Shown here: in pieces, positions 12,412-23,871 of the stretch
Numbering within the stretch: position 1 is the stretch's first letter
Layout of the letters: each line of letters begins with the position of its first letter
Source: Phoebastria nigripes
Lineage: Eukaryota > Chordata > Aves > Procellariiformes > Diomedeidae
Assembly: GCA_035582835.1 (NCBI GenBank)
Contig: JAYKAV010003097.1
Location: 173,052 to 237,051, forward strand
Length of the DNA stretch: 64,000 nucleotides
Reading direction: 5' to 3'
Translations under genes and position numbers: made by a program
The notes under the pieces: model-generated
Database searches by the model: none
Told to the model about the DNA's origin: nothing
What the model saw: only the letters and a program-made list of their open reading frames with translations

Positions 12412-15400
12412 TGATTTGGCTGATGTTATTATGACATGCTATCAAAACAGAATGTCTTACAGGTTCATTTTCTTGAACAAATCCTTTTTTCAAGTGTTTA
12501 TCAGAATTATTAGGTAGTATTCCCCCCTTGCTTCATTATATTCTTGTAAAATATTTCATAACTTTTAACAGGAAATAATCAGAAATTGTTTCACTCATTT
12601 CCTTTTGGGTAATGGAACAATGAAGAGATTGCAGGTTGTATAGACCTCTCAGGAACAATACTAATAATTATAAAAAATGTTAAATATCTGGCAGAACAGG
12701 GACTTGCAATTAAATGTTACAGGTTATGTTTAAAATAACATTTGTTCCACATCTAATGTGAGCCAAGAGACTCATTAAAAATTGCTTTCTAGATTATACT
12801 CTATTCCCAGTAAATTAAAATAAATTACTTATAATCTTCCTCTCAAGTGCTGAGAAGAACTGCATTGAAGAGACAATTCTGTTACATCTTTTTTTGTCTT
12901 TTCCTTGTAATATTCCAGTTTTTGATGACTGGTCAGAAGTACAGAAGTTTTCAAATTACTGGGTTAACTCATTCATTCTAGCCATCTGTAGTATATGAAT
13001 ATTTTTCTGAGTATGAATTTGAGTAAATTCCAGAGAGACTGGCACCATTTTTTTTGTCTGACCATCAAGATAATCATAAATCAATCTTGGACTCTTTTTT
13101 NTGTGTGTGTGTTTGTGTGTTGTCAACACTCTTTAACTGACTTGCATTTTTATGTAACAAAGCATCATAACACTGATATAACTCTACAGCATGAATTGTG
13201 TTCTTGGGTTCTTGTACAAAGCAGTACCTTTGCTTTGGTCAACAGACTGTAAGAAGGTATGACAGACCGCTCCTGCACTACCTGTTGGAGAATCTGAGTN
13301 ATAATGCAGTAGAAGTGGGGATTTTATTTTTTTTCTTTTCCTTAGAAACTACGTTAATACTAAATCTACAGAGAGCAGCTAGCTTTTTTGCCTCGAAAGA
13401 TGGTTATTTAAAGGACATAGGACCATTCCTTTAATGTTAGATATCTAGATANAAGAGACACTATGAAACTCCACTCACAGAACCTGCAGAATCTTCTTCA
13501 ACCATTGTAGTACAAGCTTTATATTAGATCCCCTCTCAGTCCCTTGAGAGCTGTGCATATACTGCACATATCCTTGCGATTGCAATGATGTGACTTACAG
13601 GGCATCCAGCCATATTCTAGCAGGCTATTGGAAAGGTGCTCCATTTGGTACTGCTTCCCTCCTTTCCCTCTTCCTCCTTAACAGTAACATTAGATTCAGA
13701 CTGAAAAACAAATGTTGTAAATGGAAATAGGCATTGAGTGGTGAAGCACTGAAGAACAAGAGTGTGTATGATGGTCTGCTATATATTCCTCAGACAGCTG
13801 AAATTCAGCCTAGATCTTCCTCCTTGTCTTTGTTAAAGAGGTGGTCTCTTTCCATTTGCAAAGAACTGTGCAATTTCTAGAAAATATCCTGCATGCCTAT
13901 GTATGAGACAATATAGCCCATTATACTGTCTTATTTTTTTAAACTTGTGAATATTTTCTTCTTAAACTAAATAAAAAAAAAGGTTTTGTGGAACAGAAAG
14001 AGGTCTTTAAAGCAAAATTAAAATCAAAATACTGTTTATTTTATTGTAGTAATTATTATAGTAACTATTAGTAACTATTATAACAATTATTACAGAAATT
14101 CTGTTACCAGATAAATATGCAGAGATTATATCATATTAGATCTTTTCTTTATTAATTCAAATTTTGATGAAACATTCAGAAAATTCCTCTTTTCTCTGAA
14201 GACATAAATAGGCAAAAAACCCCATGATACTGTGAAACCATTGCTTTAAACATTGAAAATGCTATGGAAACTTTTTTGTCTTAGGGGCTTCAGTTCAACC
14301 GTGTGGTTACCTTTGAAGTACTTAAATCATCATATCAAATGAACAATCATGAGCTACTTAAAAATGTACCTGTGTTGTGGCCTTTAATCTGGACTGAAAG
14401 TGCAGCTTGAGGAAGTAATTTAGGTGTCCGATACAGTCAGGAAATGAGTGTCAGCAGGATCCAGGAAGCCTCTTAGTTTGAGGATTGGAGAATCAAGCTT
14501 TCAGAGCTCCCCCTGCTACACCTTGATACAGTTTGGATGCAGTGTTAGTGCCTACTGTTGCAGTACTAAAAATATCAGGGACATAATTCTGGCTTCGGTT
14601 CAGCTGGAATCAAGAAACTATACTAAATGTTGTCCATACCCTGTGAAGTAGTATGTTGGCTTAGGGTACAATTAATCTGTCTCAAGATCATTTAGATCTT
14701 GAACTGATGTCTTGATTTTAAATCAGCAGTAAGGAAGCAGCATGACTCTACAACCTTGTAGTTAGATCTGTCATTGGGAGATGAATTTATAGGGCTTGAT
14801 CAAAGGAATGTTTTTATATTTAATGAGGAAACACTGTAATAATCCCAGAAGCAGGGAATTCATCCTAACCCTTTAGCTGAGCTCTTCAACATGAGGCTTC
14901 CGAGTCAAATACACATATACNTATACATGTCTTCATTCTCTTCTCCTAATCTGCCTCTTCTTCCCCACACCTCTATCCTGCTGCTGCCCCTCAACTCTTT
15001 TCCACAGAAAAAAGCTGTGAAAATAAGATGAGAAAAAATTATATCCCACCTTGTTGATGAGCACTTTAATGATTGAGTTATCACATAAACATCATGACAT
15101 AATACCACCCTTATGATGTCATGCAGGTGTTCAAAGAGTTCCTTTGCATCTGAGGGTGAGGCTGCCAAGCTATGAATTGCAGGTGGGAAGAAGCACCACA
15201 GAGTACCAATGAAAGAGAGGGGTAAAATTAAAGACATATTCAGTGTCTCTATTAGCCAGCTCTGTTACTTCTGATTCATCATGCCATTATCTCAATTCTC
15301 TTACATTGACAGCCAGGTTGTGCAATTGGAAAATTAACAAGGAAAGACCCATAACTTTAAATTTCTTGTTGCAAAGCTAATTTTTTGGATGCGCATTATT

Positions 15401-17007
15401 ATATTCTTATATATATTTTTGTATATATAAAGAGAATATAATTCTCTTATTTGGAGAAATACTTTTAATGGGACAGGGCAGATGGGAATATGTTTTACTA
15501 TTTTCTTTTTTCCTCTTTCCTGCAGGTTAAAAATGAGAATATAAATTTTACTGTGTGGGTTTTGATATCTAAATCTATGTTTGAGGTCTTCATCCTTGGC
15601 TACCTATATAGTCAATAAAGATGTGGTCAATATAGTTAGTGGAGTCAAGGGAATGATTCTTCTTATTCTAAAGCAGATATCTAAACCAAGCTAAATGAAC
15701 CATAACCTGAAAGTGCCTTTTTTTTTTTTTCATTGTCTATAAAGGAAGTCAGCCTATTGTGACTGTCATGTCCAGACATCTATTTTGTGGTCATCTAAAG
15801 TTTAATTAGTGTAATCACACTCACAATATTTGAGTAGCTAAACTTACATGAATTTAATCCTGTTTCTGTTTTTTCCATTCAATGTTCTTGAATATTCCTT
15901 TCTAATTTTTCACTTTATTAGGTAATAGCTACAGAATGAGATAGGGAGAAGATTAATGGACCAGAAATCAGAGTAACCAAAGCTGTAGAAGCCAGGGGAA
16001 TATGTGTAGATTTGTCATATGGCCTATATAATAATAAGCAAATCACTTTTAGATAGCTAAATCTTAAGCTTTAAAAATGAGATTCTAGAACTTAAAAACT
16101 TGTAAAAAAAAAAAAAAGAGACACTCCAGAGAAAACAGATCTGTAACACTGTCAACACAAGCCGAAAAGGGAAAGCACTGNGGGTATATAAACATGCCAG
16201 TAGAAACCTTGGAGATTTCTCTCATTTGGGGTTCTGTCTAGTAAGAACCTGAGTTCCACAGAGTGAACACCCAAGCAGTCAATGTGATACCTCTTCCTTT
16301 ACTTGCCTGAAAGATTCTTCTATTGAAGAAGAAAAGTCAGTTAAATCTAGTCTCAAAGTAGAACTATTATTACTACACTTTTCTTATTATAAACTTAATA
16401 GAACTTTGTAAATTAAGTGCTGCTTAATTCTCTCTCATTGTGGAATGGTTCTTTGCAAGGTAAGGGGTAAAAATCTGTTTTAAGCAGAGCACAATAAACC
16501 TGATAATGTTCAATTAAACTTTTACTTTATCTAAACATTAAAATCTATTTTTTTGTTCTCTGGAATGTACTCGTAATACTATAGAAGAGTAATAATTATC
16601 TGTAGGGGGCTGTTATATTTGTGAGTCTGTCTCAGGCCCTGAAATATTGCAGCCAGCCATTAGGTATCAGGAAATGGTTTCTTCCCATCCTGCATTACAT
16701 CATCATGAATTATTAATCATTATTATTAAAACATTGATCTTGTGTCTATGCAGTGTGTGCTAAGAGACTGGATATAAGTCATCTTAAGAAAATATTAACA
16801 TGCAGGCATTCTTTTCAGCTACCTTCCTCTCTGTAATCCTTTTAACCATATATCAATCAATCACTCTGATTAGCCATGCCAAATATTCCAAAACAAGAAA
16901 TAAGGAAGTGGAAATAAGAACGACCTGTCTGGTGCAACTTTATGGATCGAATGATTTTGAGATCATTCTACTAGTGATGACTGCAGCCTTAGGCAAATTA
17001 AAAATAA

Positions 17008-17049
17008 AAAAAAAAAATAAAAAAAAAAAAAGGAAAAAGAAAAAAAAAG
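17008..17049. repeat. A-rich tract
   Basis: Long A runs are broken by single T and by GG or G. No retroposed body with a poly-A tail could be recognised upstream. Confidence 0.8.
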
Positions 17050-18944
17050 CTGTCCTTGAAGTTAAGTTCTGCTCACACTTTGAAGAAATTTCTCTGTTCA
17101 GTTTGGTGTAATGCCCTTTTTCTGTAGCAAGTAAAATAGCTCCTGATGAGCTACGGATCTTCCATTTGTTAGCAATGCTTATGAAATTAAGAGTTTAGAT
17201 CAGGAATAATAATTTTACATGAAAATGCCTACATCCAAACTGCCAAAACTTTTGCTATGATCTTGCAATCACAGTTGATTAGCTGCCTATAACTTTAACA
17301 ACAAAGGAGATCATTTGCTGAATCATACAGATNCTAAACAATTTACATAAAGATGAGAAAATGTTCCTTAACTTATGGAGTATTGAATAACTTTTCTAAA
17401 GACTGTTTAGTTTTTCCTAATATTAGAAAATTACTGTTTTCCTTCCTCAGTTTTTACTATTGAATACAATGTATTTTTCGCTAACTGAATAATGCAGTCT
17501 TAGTTATAGAGAAGTAAAACAGGAAGTCAGGCTACAAAATATGCAAACTGTGTGGTGCTTTTTTTTTAAAGTAATGCACTCTATCTATGTGCAAGATCAA
17601 ATGAAGATGACTTTCCTCCCCAGGCTTAACCAAACAGCTCATCAGGATTCCATTTTGCCTCTTAGAGACAAGCACAAGAAATTAAAATAAATCTAATATA
17701 TACTTGAAAGTTGTTGTTTTTCCAAAATTTTGAAGATAGAACTTTGGATACAGGAAAGCAAAGAGAATGGCTGTCATATTTTTGCACGACATGCCTAGGG
17801 GACATTTAAGAAATGGCATTTACCACTGAAACTAGATACTGGCAGCACATGGAAAACAACAGAAGGACAGAAGAAAAATGAAACTTATCCTTATTCCTAA
17901 TTGGTAAGGCACTCATATAAGAAGTAGAAGATCTGGATTCTGCTTCTTGCAATTTTTAAGAAGTCTAATAGTCACGTAATGCAAAAATGTACATAAACAT
18001 ATGTACATTTCCTTCATTCTCACAGGGAGAAAAGTGTAAAGATAACCTTTGTATTAATATAATGCCTCCACTTTGGGTTTTTTTTAGGCTAGTCTTTCAA
18101 AATAACTTTGAATTGCCAGAAGATTTTTTTTAAATTAAGATACACAGACCACCAAAATATAGAGAGAATTTGCTCGTGCCCTCTTTCCCTTCATCAACAG
18201 CATCTTCAGTTACACTTTGCTTCTGTATTACTGAAGATATTGTACACATAAGTGAGCCTGTAAAGTTACTTTGGTCCTGGAGTCCACCAATAGCAAGATT
18301 TAGTTTGTCTTTGACCTTGAAGTTGTAATGATTTGTTCTCAATACTGCATGTGATTTACAGCACAACACTTAGACAAGTCCTACAGATCACATATCATCT
18401 CTGGAAATTATTTTTTAAAAAATTTAAAAGAAAGAAAAAATAAGTGGCTAAAATTCAATCCAATACCTCTTCTATCTACTTCTGAATATTTCTTCCAAAT
18501 AACAATCCAAATACCTGCCTACAATCAGATAGTAAAAAAGAGAAAAACAGAAGTGGTTTAGAAAAGATCTAAATTGTTTACTTAACTTGAAAATTGAATT
18601 TTGAACTTTTAAAAGTCATTATGACTGCTAATATAGAAATACCTTCACTAAACTCCTTCAACTAGTTAATTTTCAATAACAATTAAATCTTTTGAGGTGT
18701 TTAGGGAGAACTCTAGGGATTCAAAATCCAAGACCTTTTTTGGGTCTATATAAATAATAACTGTTACATACATAGTGCCTAAAATGTTTACAGATACACC
18801 AATTTATTCACTGGTATCGGGTAAAATGCAAAGATTAACATTGACTTTATGGATTCTAATGAAAATATATAAACTTTATATTGTAAAAATTAGCAGTAAG
18901 ATCTCTGTGCAACATCACTCATTGCTGTACTTAAATTAATGAGG

Positions 18945-20205
18945 GATAACATATCTGGACTTTAGGAAAAAAGACTTTGACTTATGCAGGAAACTAGCAA
19001 GCAGGATTCCATGGGAGGCAGCTCTGAAGGAGCTCAGGAAAGCTGGCAAGTCTTTAGGGACTGCATCTTCCAAGAACAAAGATGGTCCATACCAACCCTC
19101 AGGAAATTCAAGTAGACCTATCAGGGGAACAGCTTGCACATGACTAAGCATCAGTGCAAAAAAACAATATATGGAAGGTGAAAGCGGAGACAGGCAGTAA
19201 AGCAGGAATTTAGAAATGTTGCTTGGGCACATAGAAAAGCAAAAGCTCAACTGGAGCTAACGCTTGCAAGTGATGTCAAAGTCAAAAAAGAAGATCATCA
19301 GTGGCTGCATTAGTAGTAAAAAGCTGGATGGCTGGAAAAGTGAAATGTGCTATCATTGCTGAATGGAGCAGCTGACGGTGACAATGGAGACAGATGAAGC
19401 TGAGGTACTCTATGCTTCCTTTGCCTCAGTATGCGCTCTCATCAAACCTGCATATGGCACCAAACTGGGGAGACCAATCAATACACTGGAGAGCAGGGCT
19501 GCCACCCAGAGGGACCTGGACAGGCTGGAGGTATGGGAAATTCCTGAAATTCAACAAGGACAAATGCAAAATCCTGTCCCCAGAAAGGAAGACTCTCTGG
19601 CAGTGATACAGTCTGGGGACTGATGGGCTGGGGAGCAGTTCTGGGGAAAAAGCCCTGGGGGCCTTGGGCTACAGTAAGCAGTATACCCAGGTAGTAGAGA
19701 CAGCCAACAGCATCCAAGGCTGTGTTAATAGGAGCACAGGCAGTTGGTCAAGGAAAGGGATATTTACCCACTTCTCAGCACCCATTAGACCACAGCTAGA
19801 TACTACATCCCAGTTTGGGTCCTGCAATACAGGAAAAAAGACATCAATAAACTGGGATGAATTCAGCCCATGATGGTTGGGGCTGGAGCACTTGCCCTGT
19901 GAGCAGAGACTGAAGGACTGGGGCTTGTTCAGCATGGAGAAGAGAAGGCTGTAAACTGACCTGATAGGTGTCTACAGGGAGGTAGGTCATCAAGGGGACA
20001 AAGCCAGGCTTTTCACAGCGGTACACGGCAGCCTCACAAGGGACAGTGGACATAACTTGAAAGAGCTGAAATTCAGACTGGATGAAAGGATGAAAACCTT
20101 TTTCCCCATGAGTTGAGCTGAGCAGTGGAGCAGGTTGGCTAAAGGGAGTAAAGACTTCCTGAGCTACCTCCCTACCTGAATTGTTCTATAAACCCATGAT
20201 TCTAA
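18945..20205 (+). mobile_element. Long decayed CR1 LINE fragment, endonuclease-RT linker to tail
   Basis: Segments appear in the CR1 ORF2 order. Near 18,985-19,030 is a stretch reading like SRIPWEAALKE, then at 19,200-19,300 a lysine/arginine-rich linker region, and near 19,390-19,430 a segment reading EAEVLYASFASV. These belong to the linker before the reverse transcriptase domain. From about 19,480 come fragments of the C-terminal part, then LFSMEKRRL near 19,926 and a degraded tail near 20,180-20,200 ending in a CATGATTCTA remnant. Most of the catalytic core is deleted or unreadable. Many stops and indels show it is older than the other main CR1 copies. The left border is approximate. Confidence 0.82.
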
Positions 20206-20695
20206 AGAAAAGAACAATTTTTACCTATACAATTATCACAACCTGAATACTCAGAAAACATATGCAAGTGGATAGGATACTCTGCTCTCATTAACTGAAA
20301 GGTATTTATCAAAAAACACTGCACAACAAGTAGGTAGAATATATAAGTATATATGTAGCATTCTAGATAATCTTCACTCTGAAAAGGTGCATTCCTCTAT
20401 GGATATAAAAGTCCTTTATGTCTTAACTGCACAAATAGACATTTATTTCATCAGCAGATAATGGCTATACTGCTTATCAACAAAGTCATAAAGAGTCAAC
20501 TCTTCTTGCTGGAAGTTTCAGGCTTCTAAAGTTTAGCAATGCAGAATTAAGTTATCTGGTAGCAAAAACATGTCAGTGTGATCAGACCAAGGATACTCTG
20601 AAAATCATTGTGGTTTTCATTAAACCTCATTGTATCAGTGGTCATCAAGTGTTTCCAAAAAGATGATTAAATAGATTTGGACTTCAGCTAATTAG
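20206..20695. other. Unique AT-rich DNA
   Basis: No gene or repeat was recognised between the decayed CR1 and the LTR-end relic. Confidence 0.6.
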
Positions 20696-20700
20696 ACAAT

Positions 20701-20727
20701 TGTGCTGGTTTTGGTTAAACCACAACA
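20701..20727 (+). repeat. 27-bp relic joining both ends of an LTR
   Basis: Positions 20,701-20,714 are identical to the first 14 bases of the LTRs at 56,833 and 59,920. Positions 20,715-20,727 match their last 13 bases except for one G-to-A change at a CpG. The element therefore consists of two LTR ends fused, with some 555 bases missing. The five bases ACAAT directly before (20,696-20,700) and directly after (20,728-20,732) are identical, the same duplication length as the provirus at 56.8 kb. The two LTR ends share GG at the join, which fits a deletion through a two-base microhomology. It is a dead relic with no promoter left. Confidence 0.85.
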
Positions 20728-20819
20728 ACAATACAGTTTGACTGAATACAGTTTGTTATTCATAGACATTGTATGTTAGCAATTTTAACTCTTTGAAGAA
20801 ACCTTAGAGAAGGTTTTTT

Positions 20820-21190
20820 GGGTATTGTCTGCCAGGGAGTAGTGAGGCTGGGCTGCCCTTAAAGGCAGGGGAGCCAAGAGTGAGAAGCACCAACTCACTG
20901 ATGGGTGCAGTCCCACAATACCCCACTAGGAGGGCAGGGCTGGGCTGGGGACAATGACTGAGGTCAGCTCAGTGCCTGGTGATTGCTAGGCAATCACTGA
21001 CCAGGCAGGCCAAGCCAGGAAGTCAAGTCAGCAAGGCAAGTTCAGGGTTATCAAGAAACAGAGCACAACACAGCATACCTATGACATAGCTCAGGCAAGG
21101 ACTGAGCTTAAATGTGCCTCCCAGGCCAATAGGAACAATGTGCATGGATGAAGGCCCAGGGAAGGCATCTGACAGCTCTTCCATAATATA
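20820..21190. other. GC-richer block of unknown origin
   Basis: A block of roughly 370 bases with much higher GC than its surroundings, abrupt at both sides, and containing GGGCTGGGCTGGGG, several CAGGC/GGCAAG words, a CCAAT-type GCCAATAGG near 21,126 and a hairpin at 20,974-21,006. It resembles the U3 of an LTR or another inserted repeat in composition, but I recognise no family and see no terminal repeats. It has no coding content. Confidence 0.4.
20974..21006. repeat. Inverted repeat able to form a hairpin
   Basis: GTGATTGC (20,979-20,986) and GCAATCAC (20,990-20,997) are exact reverse complements around a three-base TAG loop. The outer GCCTG and CAGGC arms (20,974-20,978 and 21,002-21,006) extend the stem after a four-base TGAC bulge on one side. 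Confidence 0.8.
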
Positions 21191-22440
21191 TGTTTCCACT
21201 TCTCACTGATCTTTCTTGCAACTTAGCTATATTTATAGAAGTCTGATACAAGGTGACACAGCTGTACCCTGCTAGAGCTGGCCTTCAATACAGATAGCAA
21301 ACCCCCCGAGAGGAGCAAAGACATATTATAGAGAAAGATGGTTATAGACTGGTCAGGTCAGTTAAAGCCTCTTGGCGCACTCCAGACTGAAATTATTTGA
21401 GGAAGCTGTAGGTGTGCCTTGTATGTACACAAGAAGGAATAAAATAAGGAATCTTTTACAGATGCTCAGAAGAATAATAACAATGTCAGTCTAATAACCA
21501 TGCTTACTTCAGCTTCCATGGAGTAGTAGAAGAGAGATGAGAAGTCCAGCAGGACTACTAAATTGAAGATTTTTGGATTTTGGGGACCTTTGAGTCCTCA
21601 GACTGGGAATGAATCACCACAATGGGAAAAGTGACTGAAAGCCCTGTTCTAGATATGAGATTTTTGAGCTCTGAAATATAAAGCCTGAGGGAATCTAGAT
21701 ACCTTGCATGTTCTGCTGAAATATCTTTTCTTATGCTTGGTTTCGTCTGCAGTTATGGAGCAATATTCTGTTTTTAAAANGTTGTTTATTTCACTGAATT
21801 TTCACTCTGTTCACAAACTCCAAAGGAAAGAATTAGAAGAGAGATGGATTGGACTGCCAAGGAGTCACAGCTGCTTCTCAAGGAGGTATAATTTGGTGGG
21901 TGGGTGAATGTCCAGATTCTACTCTTGGGAGCTAAAGGCAACATACCTGTTACATGAGGATACCACACACCAAGAAAGAATGGAAGACCTCAAAGCTGTT
22001 TCCTTAGACTATCACTGCGCTCACTTTAATATCTACATATTCAAGTAGGATATTGAAGTGAGCCTAGAGAACAGGAACAATCTTTGAAAATTAATGGTTT
22101 TCTGTATGTTATCCCTTCTCAAATCCTGGAAAAAAATCCTTTATTAAAAATATCAGTTATATGTTAAAAATCATTCTTTTGTTTTCATTTACCATTTTTA
22201 AGTTCTTGACACAGAGCAGTGTCACATAATTATGACTGGGCAAATAGTTTACATGGTCCCTGTCTGTTCTGTGAATTAGACAAGCATAACTCTTATAATT
22301 CTCTTTCAGTGAAATACACTCAAATTTATGTCCTCTAAGGCTCTCAGCATACAATGCAGAGTGTGGTTCTGTGTCAATGTGAACCTTCACTCAAGTCAAG
22401 TGGGAATTGCTAACATGAACTTGAAAGCAGCCTTTGAGGT
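21191..22440. other. Unique DNA, nothing recognised
   Basis: AT-rich sequence without exon-like frames, RNA genes or recognisable repeats. Confidence 0.6.
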
Positions 22441-22755
22441 CCTCACATCTTGGATTAGGACCTCCATTATTTTTCTTGAACAGTGTCCAACACTTTTTAA
22501 CCTGCTTATCTGGAATTTCCTAATAATAAGGGTGTAAATCAAACATAAAAGTGATATGAACAACATAAAACTGAAAATGGTGGTTTTGCTATTCTACTAG
22601 TTTCAACAGATGATGCCACTTTTAAGATAATCCTCTCAGAAAAAAGGCTTTTGGATAGCTTCAAAGGCTGTGGGTAGCCTGCTGGAATTTTCCAATATAT
22701 ACAATATAAAACATGGTTCAGAAAAATGGCTTGCAATTTAATTCTGCCAAGGCTG
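22441..22755 (+). pseudogene. Possible very old LINE reverse transcriptase relic
   Basis: Three fragments in the order expected of a CR1/L2-type reverse transcriptase can be read on the plus strand, in different frames: LGLGPPLF near 22,449-22,472, VSTDDATFK at 22,600-22,626 with two aspartates like the catalytic FADD motif, and GLQFNSAK at 22,728-22,751 like the conserved segment after the catalytic motif. Spacing is roughly right for the last two, while the first gap is too long. Stops and frameshifts separate them. The match rests on short motifs and could be chance. A profile search of the translated region would decide. Confidence 0.35.
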
Positions 22756-22974
22756 TACCCGAATTACTGTCAAATCTGTGTTTGCTGTTGATTATGTGTC
22801 TGCTCATTCCCAGAAAGATCAAATGAACCAGCCTTTCAATGTAGACTTACAGGGCTCTACCAAGCATATTATACAAAATGAGATGGGAAAAACATTGACT
22901 TCTAAGAAGACATGCAAAAATGAAGAAAAAGAATAGAGATTATGTCACAGATTTAATATAGAGAGATTAGGAAA

Positions 22975-23034
22975 TATTAATATACACTTTTATATTAATA
23001 TATTAATATTAATATATTAATATACACTTTTATA
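22975..23034. repeat. AT-rich direct repeat with inner palindrome, abutting a CR1 5' end
   Basis: The 20 bases TATTAATATACACTTTTATA occur at 22,975-22,994 and again at 23,015-23,034, 40 bases apart. The interval between them is a self-complementary run of ATTAATAT units. The second copy ends exactly where CR1 sequence begins. Confidence 0.9.
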
Positions 23035-23871
23035 ACCCCCATTTTTAAAAAGGGAAAAAAGGAAGACCCAGGGAACTACAGACCAGTCAGCCTCACCTCT
23101 GTGCCTGGGAAGATCATGGAACAGATCCTCCTGGAAGCTATGCTAAGGCGCATGGAGGACAGGGAGGTGATTTGAGACAGCCAGCATGGCTTCACCAAGG
23201 GCAAGTCCTGCCTGACTAACCTAGTGGCCTTCTACGATGGACTACATCAGTAGACAAGGGAAGAGCTACAGATGTCGTCAATCTGGACCTCTGTAAGGCC
23301 TTTGACACGGTGATTCTGCCCCTCTACTCTGCTCTGGTGAGACCCCACCTGGAGTGCTGCATCCAGCCCTGGAGCCCTCAGCACAAGAAAGACATNGACN
23401 TGTTGGAGCNGGTCCAGAGGAGGGCCACAAAAATGATCAGGGGGATGGAATGCCTCTTCGCTGAAGAAAGGCTGAGAGAGTTGGGGTTGTTCAGCCTGGA
23501 GAAGAGAAGGCTTCGGGAACACCTTATTGCAGCCTTTCAATACTTAAAAGGGGCTTATAAGAAAGATGGGGACAAACTTTTTAGCAGNGCNTGTTGCAGC
23601 AGGACAAGGCGGAATGGCTTTAAACTAAAAGAGGGTAGATTTAGACTAGAGATAAGGAAGACATTTTTGATGCTGAGGGTGGTGAAACACTGGCACAGGT
23701 TGCCCAGAGAGGTGGTAGATGCCCCATCCCTGGAAACATTCAAGGTCANGTTGGANNNGGCTCTGAGCAACCTGATCTAGTTGANGATGTCCCTGCCCAT
23801 GGCAGGGGGGTTGGACTAGNTGACCTTTAAAGGTCCCTTCCAACCCAAACTATTCTATGATTCTATGATTT
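23035..23871 (+). mobile_element. CR1 LINE fragment with internal deletion of the RT core
   Basis: The 5' part codes for the start of the reverse transcriptase domain (IFKKG-like segment at 23,041, then [20 protein letters not shown] from about 23,075) with an in-frame TGA at about 23,173. At about 23,311, within the FDT segment, it jumps to the region coding for ILPLYSAL. By comparison with the copy at 28.7 kb, about 580 bases are lost, including the catalytic ADD motif. The frame 23,310-23,780 then runs to near the end of ORF2. The tail has GGTCCCTTCCAACCCAAAC and ATTCTATG repeats. About eleven ambiguous bases lie in it. Same subfamily as the copies at 28.7, 31.0 and 58.7 kb. Confidence 0.96.

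Larger units (their letters stand above)
11006..18944. other. Unique AT-rich DNA, no gene recognised
   Basis: No exon, RNA gene or interspersed repeat was recognised in nearly 8 kb. The stretch 11,490-11,720 has somewhat higher GC but no recognisable product. Simple repeats inside include a GA-rich run at 12,371-12,411, TG repeats near 13,102-13,121, an A run near 16,105-16,118 and an A-rich tract at 17,008-17,049. Open frames do not exceed about 110 codons. Confidence 0.65.
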
